In this document: positions 23,204-34,281 of the stretch, piece after piece
Position numbering within the stretch: the first letter of the stretch is position 1
Layout of the letters: every line of letters begins with the position of its first letter
Assembly: GCA_946902985.2 (NCBI GenBank)
Contig: OX336389.2
Coordinates: 982,078,482 to 982,142,481, forward strand
Reading direction: 5' to 3'
Source of the DNA: Meconema thalassinum
Lineage: Eukaryota > Arthropoda > Insecta > Orthoptera > Tettigoniidae
DNA length: 64,000 nt
Translations under genes and position numbers: made by a program
Notes under the pieces: generated by a model
Databases searched by the model: none
The model's input: only the letters and a program-made list of their open reading frames with translations
What the model was told of the DNA's origin: nothing

Positions 23204-24818
23204 TTACACAACATGCAATTTATTAATCCAAAAATTAAAGGCTGAGATAAATCCTAACCATTTTACACAGAGCTTATTTCCTTTTTGATTCAACACTTTT
23301 TCCACAAGGTAATGTTTTGGAAACGCTGTCTTGCAAAGTTCATGAAGATAAAGCCTGCATTTTATAGGTTGATGATTGAGATCCTCGAGTAAATATGTGA
23401 CTGGGCTGTCCAGGTTGACTCGACGAATTCGAAATAGTTCAGTTCCGCAATTTGGTGTGTAGCCCTTATCAAAGACAGACTTAAACTTGCTCAAACGAAC
23501 ATGGTCTCCGATGTTGAGGAGGTGACGTTTAGGGTCTGCTTTTTTATGGGGTTAAACAGTTTATCCAGTCGCGGAATATTTTTGGTCACAAGTCGTGGCT
23601 TGGTCCCAATGGTTCTGTGTTTGGTGTCATTGTAACGTGACACTAGCTCAGGTAACAAGTCCAACCAGCGATAAGAGCCTTGAGCGGTAAACGCTTTCCA
23701 CGTACGAGTTTTCAATGTTCGGTTAAACCGCTCGACCACACTGGCTTTGAGATTGCTGTACGTGGTGTAATGGCGAATATTCAAAAATTTGAGAAAACTA
23801 GAGAAATCCTTGTTGAAAAATTCTTTTCCCTGGTCGGTTTGCAACAACTGTGGTTGACGACTGGATTGTTGAATAATATGTTTAAAAGTTTTGATGACTA
23901 GCGGGCCAGACTTGCGACTAACAGGTTGAACAAAGGCCATTTTGGAATACACATCAATGACCGTCAACATATAGCGTACACCATCGTTAACGCTAGCAAA
24001 GGGAATCATTTCCACCAAGTCAGCCTGCCAATGTTCATCCACACTCCGTGAAAAACTTTGAGTCGCTGATAGTGACGCCTAGCTGGGCGATGCAACTCGT
24101 GAGCAATGCCCACTTTGATAGGCGAGGGCTTAAACAATAATTTTGGCATTTCGAAGTTATTCTTCAATTTCTTGAATTTCCCAATCGTGACCGGTATGGC
24201 CAGCTTGACGTGAAGCATGCAACAGATGTAGTCGTTGGATGAGCTTACTGGGGTTATGCCAGTAGGTAACATCCACAAGGGGTTTTAATGGTTTAAATGT
24301 TACTCCAGAAGCGGACACTTTACGATCAACACTTTGACTGGTTGGAAACATTTTTGCAATGTTGGTTTTGTATTTTTGAGATATATTAGCATTCACTTGT
24401 TGAGTGGGATCATACTGTCTTTTGTGGGCATGAGTATCCAATAAAATGGATTTATATTTAGCAAGGTCTTAGAGCGTATAATCATGCGAAGAGGGGGTAC
24501 GAGAGAATAGCGGCTTTAACAGTCCTGGGGTTAATTTATAGCTGATCCTTTTAATGATGACACCAGTATGAGCGAATTTAATCATGAATCAACAATTTTA
24601 AAACAATCATTCTCATAGCGAACACCATATGTGGTATCTGTATTTCCAATAAATAGATCAGTAAGATAGGGTTCCAGTGTTGATCCATGATATTTTATTA
24701 AAATGCTTTTGAGTTGAGAATGACATAAACGTTGATTTATATTTAAACTGTTTAAAAAGTTTAATCTATTAAATACATACCTCACAAATAGTTTTCTTTT
24801 TGCTCCAAGTAACGCCAC
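23204..24818 (-). pseudogene. Maverick/Polinton integrase and adjoining conserved domain, broken
   Basis: Read on the minus strand from 24818: an N-terminal block with FIGNTDTTYGVRYEND and, in another frame, a LTPGLLKPLFS...YKSILLDTHAHKRQYDP segment. Then YWHNPSKLIQRLHLLHASRQ and AGHTGHDWEIQEIEE, a conserved piece that precedes integrase in Mavericks. Then ELHRPARRHYQR, HWQADLVEM (catalytic Asp) and LLQTDQGKEFFN (second Asp), with a Glu in VVERFNRTLKTR. The C-terminal domain has a chromodomain-like YLVEKVLNQKGNKL followed by VKWLGF (23204-23494). These are hallmarks of the retroviral-type integrase of Maverick/Polinton DNA transposons. Frames change near 24040, 24160 and 23490, with stops near 24580 and 24470. 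I did not see the B-family polymerase, packaging ATPase, protease or capsid genes, so only this gene survives. Confidence 0.85.
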
Positions 24819-25310
24819 TGCATTCTTAAGTTGTTTATAATAAATTATAAGACTGCAGCATTAATCGCCGGTAATGAGAGACTAATGAGTGTCAATGATA
24901 GCTATGACCTTGCATTTATAGTGTTCAATATTGCAAGCTTGCAAAAAACACTTTACATCACATGGCACGTCAAACGGAAATTACATTCATAATAAGTTTT
25001 CCGTTTTCACATTATCAGCAATATCAGCTTTTTTCAAACACAATAGCTTGTATTGCAATACCACATCCTGTTTCAAGATCTCAGCTATTAGTTAACTGTT
25101 GCTAAGCGATGAAATAAAGAAACTGTATTACCTAGTGCATCCTTTACAAAATCTGAGGGCACACATCTAGTGGGATGTAGGATTGGCAATCACAAGTTCC
25201 TAGCTATGTCTACCATTGCTTTCCCATGCTTGTAACAAAACTCCTCTCCATTTTCTATCCTGTTAACCTGGGATTGAAAGAGTGAAATGATTTGGCGAGG
25301 AAGTGTAAAG
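24819..25310. other. Sequence without a gene after the Maverick relic
   Basis: AT-rich, no recognisable coding sequence or repeat unit. Confidence 0.4.
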
Positions 25311-25680
25311 CAGGCGGCCGTGGCCTTACAGTAGGTATTATCTCAGCATTTTATTCAAATACAAAGTGGAAAACCATTGAAAACCACTTCAAGAATGGTG
25401 GAATTCATGTGGCTCAGAGACTTGGTGTATATCACTCGCATTTTAAAGCCTCTATGGCTTAGGCAAAAGCATGCTAGCCTCTCACTACTGAGTCCATAGT
25501 TCAAATCCCAGTCACTCCATGCGAGATTTGTGCTGAACAAAGCAATGAGATACAGTTTTTTCTTTCCCCGCCAATGGCAGTTTCCCCTGTCGTCATTTCA
25601 TTCTAGCAAGGAGACTGCCGTAGCCTTATGGTATCATAACAGCATTTTCCTCAAAGACAATGTGAGAAATCACTGAAATT
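25311..25680. repeat. Two copies of a short dispersed repeat flanking a SINE copy
   Basis: GGCGGCCGTGGCCTTACAG at 25314 and GACTGCCGTAGCCTTATGG at 25615 each lead into a CAGCATTTT...CAAA...AAACCA(T/C)TGAAA pattern of about 75 bases. These look like two diverged copies of one repeat family either side of the SINE at 25443. Confidence 0.55.
25443..25612 (+). mobile_element. Diverged, 3'-truncated copy of the tRNA-derived SINE
   Basis: This aligns with the first half of the SINE at 18504: AAGCCTCTATGGCTTAGGC corresponds to the A-box region and AGTTCAAATCCCAGTCACTC to the B box, followed by CATGCGAGATTTGTGCTG. The alignment ends near the CATTTCATTCTAGCAA word, so the 3' half is missing. Substitutions are many more than expected for a recent copy. 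Confidence 0.85.
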
Positions 25681-25740
25681 GGCTATAAAATAAAAACAAG
25701 GTTTTCCGGAGCATAATGTTTTTCTCATTTTAAAAAATGG

Positions 25741-26760
25741 TGATAGGTATAACCTAACTTAACCTTGTCACGTGACATGTCCTACAAGTTTAGACTTGCT
25801 TTAAGACTGGCTATGACGTCACACATAGCTCACCTAACCTAATGTAACATATCATAACCCAACCTAACCCCATGTGATAGCTTTTGTATTGGCTTATGTG
25901 TTGGCTTTTGTGTTGGATTTTGTATTGGCTTATGTATTGGCTTTTGTATTGGCTTATATATCTGCATTTATATTGGCTTATGTATTGGCTTTTGTATTGG
26001 CTTATATATCGGCTTTTATATTGGATTATTTAAGTTATTTTTTGTAAATGTAATTAGTGGATTTTTTATTGGTTTTGAAAAGTACCTCAAAGACTGGGAA
26101 TATTTAAAGACTTAACCTCAACTCATTTAACATAACCTAACTTAACCTTGTCACGTGACAAGTTCTACAAGTTTAGACTTGCTTTAAGACTGGCTATGAC
26201 GTCACACATAGCTCACCTAACCTATTGTAGCATATCAGAACCTAACCTAACTTAACCCCATGTGTTTGCTTTTGTATTGGTTTATGTATTGGCTTTTGTA
26301 TTGGCTTTTGTTTTGGCTTATGTAATGGCTTTTGTATTGACTTATATATTGGCTTTTATATTGGCTTATTTGGCAAGTTATTTTTGTCAATGTATTTAAT
26401 AGATTTTTTATTGGTCTTGGAAAGTACCTCAAACAATGTGAATATTTAAAGACTTAACCTCATTTCATGTAACATAACCTAACTTAACCTTCTCACGTGA
26501 CATGTTCTACAAGTTTAGACTTGCTTTAACACTGGCTATGACGTCACACATAGCTCACCTAACTTAATGTAACATATCAGAACCTAATCTAACCTAACCC
26601 CATGTGTTATCTTTTGTATTGGCTTATGTATTGGCTTCTGTATTGGCTTTTGTGTTGGCTTTTGTGTTGGCTTTTGTATTGGCTTATGTATTGGCTTTTG
26701 TGTTGGCTTATATCTTGGCTTTTGTATTGACTTATCTGTTTACTGTAACTCTGCAGTCAT
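25741..26760. repeat. Three long direct repeats with TTGGCTTWTGTA minisatellite
   Basis: AACCTAACTTAACCTTGTCA-type starts occur at 25751, 26134 and 26476, so the higher-order period is 383 and then 342 bp. Each unit contains CACGTGACA, ACAAGTTTAGACTTGCTTTAA, CTATGACGTCACACATAGC (TGACGTCA inside a partial palindrome), CCTAACCTAA words, and then an array of roughly 12-bp TTGGCTTATGTA / TTGGCTTTTGTA units whose number varies. Repetitive Leu-Ala-Phe-Val or Gln-Tyr-Lys-Ser peptides in these frames are artefacts of the array. The TGACGTCA site links it to the arrays at 21101-22805. Confidence 0.9.
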
Positions 26761-26954
26761 TCTCGCAATTGTTTTTTTTTCAAACATCACAGTCATGCTT
26801 TCACCAAGCATAAACGAATCACTGCATAGGCCTCTGCGATTCATGATTCATGAAATATCAATGAATACATTGTCAAGCATGGCCAACGCATAAGATTCTA
26901 CAATCCATGATTCATCAAATAGCACATTCCTACACATGCATGATACCTTTTCTC

Positions 26955-27312
26955 TACTCCGTGATTTACATCGAGTTCAACGACACCTCATTCGTCAAAA
27001 TCCGATCATGCATTCGGGAGATATCGGCTTTTCCAGGTTAGTATGTTACGTCACCAGGAAAGTAGGCTATGCGTCAACATTTTGGGATTTTGGAAATAGG
27101 GCGTCAGCTCGAGTTCAACGACACCTCATTCGTCAAAATCCGATCATACATTCGGGAGATATCGGCTTTTCCAGGTCAGTATGTGACGTCACCAGGAAAA
27201 TAGGCTATGGGTCAACATTTTGGGATTTTTGAAAGGGGGCGTCAGCTTGAGTTCAACGACACCTCATTCGTCAAAATCCGATCATGCATTCGGGAGATAT
27301 CGGCTTTGCCGG
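26955..27312 (-). repeat. 138-bp satellite in inverted orientation, about 2.6 units
   Basis: The complement of the satellite at 21721-22805: ATATCGGCTTT recurs at 27021, 27159 and 27297, exactly 138 bp apart. The units match the right-hand units of the left array best, including the Gln/Glu-type variants CGAATGCATGATCGG and CTGACGCCC. The array stops abruptly at GGCTTTGCCGG, where LINE ORF1 sequence begins. It makes an inverted repeat with the left array around the Maverick relic. Confidence 0.93.
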
Positions 27313-28786
27313 CTTCCTGTGGTTGCTCCGAAGCCATGGTGGCCTTTGGTGGGGGAGGATGGGGCCTCTTGGGACGTTTGGACCGAGCCTTTTTGGTCCT
27401 TTGTGGCTTTGAAGGCACTGAGGTCTGGGCGGGTGGAAAGGGCTGGTTGAGGGTCGATCTCAGTGTTGGGGTGGGCTGTTTCTGTGTTGTAGGGTGGTTG
27501 TTTCCCCCTTTAATTATGGCTTCGCTCGTGTCTGATGGGCGATTAGGCATTGAGGATGCCTGGGTACCTGAAGGGTCTAGAGGCATTGAAGTTGCCTTGG
27601 TACCTGAAGGACCTACACGAGCTTGGCACTTGCCACCTTGTTTTGCACCAGTTCACTGAGTGTTTCGCCTGTTGGCTTCGTGTGCCCTGCAGGTGGGGCA
27701 GTTCCTGAAGTTAGCCGTATGTGTTTTCTCGCAATTGCAGTACTTAGAAAGTGCCGCATTGGGACCATTTGTACACACGGCCGAGTGGTGTTCTCCTGAA
27801 CAGTGCCTGCAGCATGACTTATCGTGGCACCCCTTGGAGGTGTGACCCAGCCTTTAGCAGGTGCTGGATTGCGGCGCTTGTGCGGGAGTCCGGTAGGGCG
27901 TGATGCTCACTGCTATGCGGGCCAGCGTTTTTACCATGGTTATGCTGTCCGCTTCCGGGCTGGCTGGAATGGTCACTAGATAAGATGGGGTGTGTATTCT
28001 GGAGGTTTTGGTGCGCATCACTTCGAGCAATTCCGCAGGGAAATTTATCTCTTTAAATGCGGCTACAAGGTCCGGGCACGTCATTTGGTTTGCCGGTGCA
28101 CGCATCACGTATCGCTTTACAGGATTTCCTGAAACGATCTGCGAGTATGGCGCGTCGATGGCTGAGAGGTACTCTAAGGCCCTGTCGTATATCTTCCAGT
28201 TGGCGCATAATAGCCAAACTGACGTGGCCCCCCTTGGGGGCGGCGAAGTGGTACTTGTTGCGCAGGTTATGCGGAAGATGCCTGACAAGTCCCAAATCGA
28301 TGGTTCTGATGTCTGTAGTGTACATAGTGATGGATGGCGGCCTTTTCCCTACTGGCCTGGTTTTCCTCTCGGGGTTCGTGGACTGAGTCAAGCCGGACGA
28401 ATCCAGCGACTCATTGTGCCTTGGCCCGTACTTGGGATCGGCCTTGTGGGCCTGCCTCTTGGCCTCGGCTCGAGCTCTCCTCGAGATCACCGGCGTAAAG
28501 CTCCTCCCGGTCCCCTTGCTCTGGAGTCAGATTCCTGTGGTCGGGGGCCTCTGGCCGCGCAGAGGGCTTGATATTGGGTTTGCTCGGCCCAGGTCGGGAG
28601 GGCAGCTCTGGTGCTGACTTCGGGACCTTGGTTCGAGCGCCTTTGCCAGACTTCCCACTCGACGATTTCGCTGGCGGAGCGCTTTCCGGGACTAGGCCTG
28701 TGGTCGAAGGTGCCTTGCTTTTCGGAGACTGTGATGCTGCCGTTTGGGAGGCTTTGCTTTGGCCTTCCCCTTGGTACTGCCTGCTT
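27313..28786 (-). pseudogene. ORF1 (gag-like) of a Jockey-type LINE, 5' truncated
   Basis: On the minus strand a basic low-complexity N-terminal part (28786-28300; RRARAEAKRQAHK) is followed by a core with ELLEVMRTKTSRIHTPSYLV and IPASPEADSITMVKTLARIA (27880-28010). Next come cysteine/histidine knuckles in shifted frame (about 27640-27850, CX2CX4HX4C-like) and a Pro/Lys-rich tail (27315-27586; KPQRTKKARSKRPKRPHPPP). This order fits the nucleic-acid chaperone ORF1 of Jockey-superfamily LINEs. The frame breaks at least near 27850 and 28260. The upstream side is cut at 28786 by the BEL/Pao array and the downstream side meets the satellite, so no ORF2 is attached. Confidence 0.7.
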
Positions 28787-29670
28787 TCCTTATACCTATC
28801 AAGTGAATTCTCCTACCTCTAAGCGCAAGGTGTTGGGAAAGCTATACATAGCTTTATTCGATTGCATGGTTACAGGAGCCTTTCATCTGGAGTTAGTAAC
28901 TAATGCATCCACATCATATTTTTTGTCCGCCTTCTCGAGGTTCACCGCTAGACGAGGTGTACCTTCTGAAGTATTTTCAGATAATGCGAAAACTTTTATT
29001 AGTGCTTCTGATCTTCTAAGAAAGGCACTAACCTCTCCTTCTTCTAAGGAACAACTCTCGAATTTTTCCTACAATGAGGGTTTCAAGTGGCATTTCACCC
29101 CTCCTTATGCCCCTAATCATGGTGGTCGCTGGGAATCGTGCGTGAAGCTTACTAAGAGGCAATTACGTAAAACTCTTGGTCCTTCCGTGCTTTCCTATGA
29201 AGAATTTAATTCCCTCATAATTCAAATTGAAGGAATTGCTAATTCTAGACCGCTTACTCCCTTATCCAATGATCCTAAGGATCTTATTTCTTTAACGCCC
29301 AGTCATTTTTTTAATTGGTTGCGCTTTAGCTTCCACTCCTCCCTTGTTGACTCGGCGCTTCGGTATCAATCTGCCTATTTATTGGAGAAAGATAGAATCT
29401 TTCCGTAATGCTTTTTGGCGCCGTTGGAAGCTGGAGTATCTTAGTTTACTTCAGCGGAGGGAGAAGTGGCGTCTTTCTCATCGTAATGTACGTGTGGGTG
29501 ACATGGTGCTCCTTCGGGACCCCACTCCCCCTCTCGTATGGAATCTCGGCAGAGTGACCCATTGCCACTCTGGTCGTGATAATCATGTTCTAGTGGTAGA
29601 TATTCTTACCAGTAAAGGTCATTATACTAGACCTATTTCTATGATTGCCCCTCTACCACTCGATTCTTAG
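28787..29670 (+). pseudogene. 3' fragment of BEL/Pao pol (upstream copy)
   Basis: Starts inside the integrase core and runs through the catalytic Asp in EVFSDNAKTF and the Glu in GGRWESCVKL to the DUF5641-like C-terminus (LEYLSLLQRREKW, GDMVLLRDP). The stretch is nearly identical to 35523-36404. A run of seven T at about 29304 breaks the frame, where the downstream copy has five. Confidence 0.9.
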
Positions 29671-30994
29671 TGTTTATGCTTCTCTGTTGTTGTTTGCCTC
29701 TTGTTTGTTTGGTTTGGTGGTTTTCGGAGCATGGTCACTTTTGTGACAGTATACGTTTGTGTATACTTCGCGACAGCCCTGTTTTACTGTTCCTTTTCTT
29801 GTCCCGAAAAACTTCAAACCAAATTTATATGTTAATTAGTTTATTGTATCGTAATTAATTTACTGATTTATTTATAAGCTTCAAATTTGTAAAGTTCTCA
29901 CCTTGAGTGTTCCAGTCGCTCGCTACCTCAAGCTTCCATACTCCCGACATACAGGGCATCTACTGGTTTGATCTGCTGTCTGCTGAGCGTCAGTGTCGAC
30001 TGACGTCACCGTGACTTTCGTTCGGCCAATGGCAGGCCTTTGTCTGGTCGGGCAATCTCCAGCTTCGAGATTATTCTATGGTCACTATTTAAGACGCCAC
30101 TTGCTGGCGTTCTTCATCACTTCTGATCAATCATCACTTCTGATCACTTCAACCTGCTGGTCACCGCTGCTGCATCTCATGACACCATCGCTAGTCTCTA
30201 CGCTACCTAGCAGTTACGTCACGAGATCTGCACCCTGACGTATCGCTCTAAATGGCAGGAATAATTGCCAGCTGTCGTACTCTGCAAGCCGTACCTTAGA
30301 TGGGGTACTTTGATTCGTCTTTCGAAGCAGCCGCAGTCCTTTTGACTGCCGACCAATTCTCTAAATGCCGCTGGATCATCACTTGGACACTATAAATGTC
30401 ATCCCTTCGCAAGAGAAGAAGATAGAGTTGACCTTTGTATCAACTGTGTACATATCTCTAGGCCATGTACGCCTTCTTCAAAAGAAACTGTGAAGACTTC
30501 TCAATCAACGCTTATGCTAGCTGGAACTTATAGAGAGCTGGCTGGCTCTTCAACCCTTTGAGAAGATAAGTTCAATTTTATGAAGAATTCAAATCTTACT
30601 AGTTATCTTACAATCTTAATCAGTTTTATGGTTCTTTTTATAAGGTGTACTTTTTATGTTAAGCTCAACTTCTCTCAAATCAAGTAAGCTTATTTCATTG
30701 GCATTTCCTTAATCAGGGTTTCTGTCATCAGTCCCTCACACTTTGTTCCATTTATAATTATTCATTTTTGTGATAAGCACTTAAGGGCAATTTGTTAATT
30801 GTTTATAAATTTATTATTAGAAATAAACATTGTTAATGTATTGCTACCTACATTGGTTTTCTGGTGATGTATTTCATGCCCACTACCCCGCACCGCTTCA
30901 GTCTAATTTTCTTGACCACAGTAGTTATTTTGTCCAGGCTCTCGCCTGGTGCGTTCTCCCGTATGGGGAAGTTTTAGGGCAAAACTCTTCTCCA
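29671..30994 (+). repeat. Middle (5') LTR of the BEL/Pao element
   Basis: Sequence from the TGTTTATGC after the pol stop to the CTCTTCTCCA before the primer-binding site, repeated at 36405-37729. The right end is fixed by comparison. The left end is inferred from the first TG after the stop, because the two copies are also similar upstream. Contains AGAAATAAACATTG near 30829, a likely polyadenylation signal. Confidence 0.75.
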
Positions 30995-31001
30995 TAAGTT
31001 T

Positions 31002-31019
31002 TGGTGCCGAAACCCGGGA
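31002..31019 (+). other. BEL/Pao primer-binding site
   Basis: TGGTGCCGAAACCCGGGA begins seven bases after the LTR and starts with TGG, complementary to a tRNA CCA end. It has the form common in BEL/Pao elements. Confidence 0.85.
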
Positions 31020-31244
31020 TTTAATCCATCTTTAAATATTGCACACCAGAAATCAAAGGGTTGTTATAATGGTCAAACTATTTACAATGTATTAATACAT
31101 GTGTATTTTTCAGCTCAAACTTGAAGCGAGCAGCGACAGAGAGGATTCTGGAGACGTGCCAATTCTTCCTTCGCTGGTGTTCACTTCAGCTGACGCACGC
31201 AATACAAGTAACATACAGGTGGTGAGTTTGCTTCAGCTTTCAAC

Positions 31245-32516
31245 ATGCCTCTTGATACTACAATTATAAACGCTCGCGCTTCGTATAAGGGTAAATTAAC
31301 CCGCTTTAGAACGTTTCTTTCTGAATTAACAGAGGAAGAACGTAACTTAGATATTATTTCTCAAAGACTCAAAAATTATGAGCAGGCTTTCGAAAAATAC
31401 GATGAAATTCAATGCAGCATTGAAATTCAAAGCCCCGAACAACAAGCTGATCGTAATGAAACTGAAGGATTATATTATCAAGGCTTTGCCGAAGCGAAAG
31501 CCTTACTCAGAACTCTAACACTTGAAGCTAAGAAAGAAGATGCAACTCCTTTTTTCTCTTCGTCCGCCCCAAACCGAACTATTCTCCCTAAAATTGAATT
31601 ACCCACATTTCGGGGTGATGAAAGTTCCGGGGAACCATTTTTTGAATTGTTTACTTCATTAATTCATGACAATGAAAGCCTTCCGCCGATACAAAAGTTT
31701 CACTACTTGCGCTCAGCCGTTCAAGGCCAGCCACTTAAGCTCATCCAGGCATTAGCCCTGACAAGTGACAACTACGAGGTCGCTGTAGAATTACTTAAAG
31801 ATCGCTATGGGTATTCAAGGCTCAGGATTCAAAGACATATACAGGCTTTATTTAATCTTCCTAATATTCAATCTGATAACGTCATAACCCTTCGTAATTT
31901 AATTGACACAGCAGAGCTTTACATTCGTGCTTTGGCGAATTTAGGTCAGCCTGTGCAATTTTGGGATTTATTCATAATTCATCTGGTTGCCAGTAAATTT
32001 GATTCTGCTACCCTAAAAGCCTGGGAGATGGAACTATCTCAGCATTCGCAATGCACATACGAGGCCCTTGTTAAGTTTGTAAAGGCCAGGTGCCAAGTTT
32101 TGTCCGCTATAGCTTGTCAAAAAAGTACTGTTGTTTCTACTCAAATGCCTTCAAACCAAAAGGTCATTAGTTATGATCAAAGAGTTTTGAGATCTCATGT
32201 TTTTGCCGCACATACTCAATCATCTGGTCAGATGCAAGGTTGTATCTTATGCCAACAGTCCCATAACTTATATCAATGTTCCGATTTCAAAGCCTTGTCG
32301 GTGGACGAGAGACGCAAAATAATATCCCAACGAAACCATTGTTTTAATTGCCTCTCGAGATCACATTCTTTGAAGAACTGTCTTTCCGAACGCCTGTGCT
32401 TTCATTGCAAGGGCAAGCATCATACCTTGTTACATAGGCAAGAGAAACCACGATCATCAGCCCCTAGCTGTTCTTCTCAAAAACCTAATTCTGAAATTCC
32501 TTCTACTAGTGTTTAG
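31245..32516 (+). CDS. gag: BEL/Pao gag region (DUF1759 and zinc knuckles)
   Basis: The N-terminal 423 codons of the gag-pol polyprotein start at the ATG of 31245, about 225 bases after the primer-binding site. Residues about 1-110 are helical and acidic. Residues about 115-270 form the DUF1759 capsid-like block (KIELPTFRGDE, FHYLRSAVQGQPLKLI, LLKDRYG). Residues about 330-405 carry three cysteine/histidine knuckles (CILCQQSHNLYQC, CFNCLSRSHSLKNC, CFHCKGKHHTLLH) for RNA packaging. TAG at 32514-32516 ends it. Protease follows in the same frame, so in an intact relative this would be read through as one polyprotein; the TAG is most simply a nonsense mutation. Confidence 0.9.
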   Translation: MPLDTTIINARASYKGKLTRFRTFLSELTEEERNLDIISQRLKNYEQAFEKYDEIQCSIEIQSPEQQADRNETEGLYYQGFAEAKALLRTLTLEAKKEDATPFFSSSAPNRTILPKIELPTFRGDESSGEPFFELFTSLIHDNESLPPIQKFHYLRSAVQGQPLKLIQALALTSDNYEVAVELLKDRYGYSRLRIQRHIQALFNLPNIQSDNVITLRNLIDTAELYIRALANLGQPVQFWDLFIIHLVASKFDSATLKAWEMELSQHSQCTYEALVKFVKARCQVLSAIACQKSTVVSTQMPSNQKVISYDQRVLRSHVFAAHTQSSGQMQGCILCQQSHNLYQCSDFKALSVDERRKIISQRNHCFNCLSRSHSLKNCLSERLCFHCKGKHHTLLHRQEKPRSSAPSCSSQKPNSEIPSTSV

Positions 32517-32555
32517 TCTTTCACTCAAAGTTCCACTTCCTTTAGTAAGATTCAA

Positions 32556-33107
32556 GTGTTGCTATCCACCGTGCAAGTCTTATTGAGAAATGCTCATGGC
32601 AAATGGATCACCGCCCGCGGGTTACTTGATAATGCTGCCACTAATAATTTCATCAGTGAGCGTTTAATTCATAAATTAGGTCTGCAAAAGCATCCCACAT
32701 CAATTGAAGTCACTGGAATTAATCGTTCCAAGTCCAAATCTTTAAGTTTCGTCAAGGTCGACTTAAAGGACTCTCGTAATTTTGGCACTCGTTTTCAACT
32801 GGATTGTTCAGCGATTGATTCCATAGGCAATGAAACTCCAAGTTCCTTTTTTCCAGTTCATGAATGGCATATTCCGCATTTTATAAAATTTGCTGATCCA
32901 CGTTTCAACGAAAGACTGCCCGTTGACATTCTTCTCAGTTCTAGCATTTTCTGGCAGTGTTTGCACTCTGAGGAGGTCAAGGTTGCCCCTAGCGTAATTT
33001 TCGAAAAACCGGCTTTGGATGGATTGCTACTGGACAAATACATCGCAGTCCTGTTCAGTCTGTCTCAACTTGTTATCATGTTCATGCCGATTTGGGCCAT
33101 GACCTGA
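32556..33107 (+). pseudogene. BEL/Pao aspartic protease region
   Basis: In frame with gag past the TAG. The DUF1758-type protease starts LLSTVQVLL, with the catalytic motif reading GLLDNAATNNF. The family normally has Asp-Ser/Thr-Gly/Ala, so Asn in the second position may weaken activity. The region ends in a frameshift near 33045: a VQSVSTCYHVHAD-like continuation lies in another frame, leading on to the RT. Confidence 0.8.
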
Positions 33108-34239
33108 CAAAATTTTGGGATATAGAAAATGTCTAAGCTGCAACTTCTTCTTCCTCGAACAACGAAATTTGCGAAAATCTTTTTCGAGAAAGTACAGTTC
33201 GTACCCCTCAATGTAGATTTATCGTAACTCTTCCTAGAATTTCTGAACCCCCTGTCATTCTTGATTCTTACCCCAGGGCGCTTAAGGCTTTATTTGCTGT
33301 AGAAGGCCGCTTCAAGCAAGATAAGGTTATGAAAACTCAGTACACTTCTTTTATGGAGGAATATGAGTCTGCTAATCACATGGAGGTAATTTCCACAATT
33401 GAAGATGAAAATAATCCTTCCAAAAATATAGTTTACTTAAACCATCACGCTGTCTGGAAAAACCCTTCCACGCGGGAACAGATAAGAGTGGTATTTAATG
33501 GTTCTTCTCCTGACATCAATGGCATTTCACTCAATGACACTTTGCATTCAGGACCCGCAATTCAGAATGATCTCACTTCTGTCTTATTGAATTTTCGTCT
33601 TCACCCAATTGCAGTCTTAGCCGACATTAAACAGATGTATCGACAAATCTTAGTAAACCCCCAGCAGCAGGATTTGCAAAGGATTTTTTGGCGCGACGAA
33701 CATTCACAACCCATAAAAATATTTCCCCTAAGAACAGTAACTTATGGTTTGAAACCCTCTTCTTTCCTCGCAATTCGCTCTCTGCATATGCTGAGCTAGA
33801 TGGTCATCAGTACCATCCCTTAGCCTCTGAAATACTTTAAAATTCTTTTTACGTGGATGACTTCCTCTATTCCTTTTCGAAGTTAACTGATGCTTGAATT
33901 ATTTCTAAAGATCTTATATCTTTATTGCATGGAGGTGGTTTTCCGCTCCATAAGTGGAGCTCAAATTCAACTGAGTTTTTGTTAAGGATTTCATCGGATT
34001 CGCCCACCACTAAGCTAATTGAGCTGCCTACTGAGGAAGCTACCGTGAAAGCCCTAGGTATTTTCTGGTCTCCTTCTTCTGATAATTTTTCCTATAAGGT
34101 TCAGTTGTCAAATTTGAATCCTCAAACTAAAAGGGAAGTCTTATCAGAGATAGCCAAGATCTTTGATCCACTTCAGTACCTAGCCCCTGTTGTAATTACT
34201 GCAAAAGTCTTTATGCAACGACTTTGGTTATTGAAATGA
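33108..34239 (+). pseudogene. BEL/Pao reverse transcriptase, broken
   Basis: Between 33329 and 33799 the RT fingers and palm are clear: YLNHHAVWKNPS, IRVVFNGSSP, and LADIKQMYRQI with the first catalytic Asp. A frameshift near 33785 displaces the FYVDDFLYS active-site motif (about 33850), and a TGA follows at about 33896. The frame resumes at 33925 (ALGIFWSP, KREVLSEIAKIFDPL) and is stopped by TGA at 34237-34239, where a Trp codon would be expected. The reading frame is the same on both sides of that stop. Confidence 0.88.
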
Positions 34240-34281
34240 GGATGGGATGAATTAGTACCCACTCCCTTTCTGAATGTATGG

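Noticed and set aside
26247..26813. Repetitive hydrophobic or Gln-Tyr-Lys-Ser open frames
   Set aside because: They follow the TTGGCTTWTGTA minisatellite and have no independent coding evidence.
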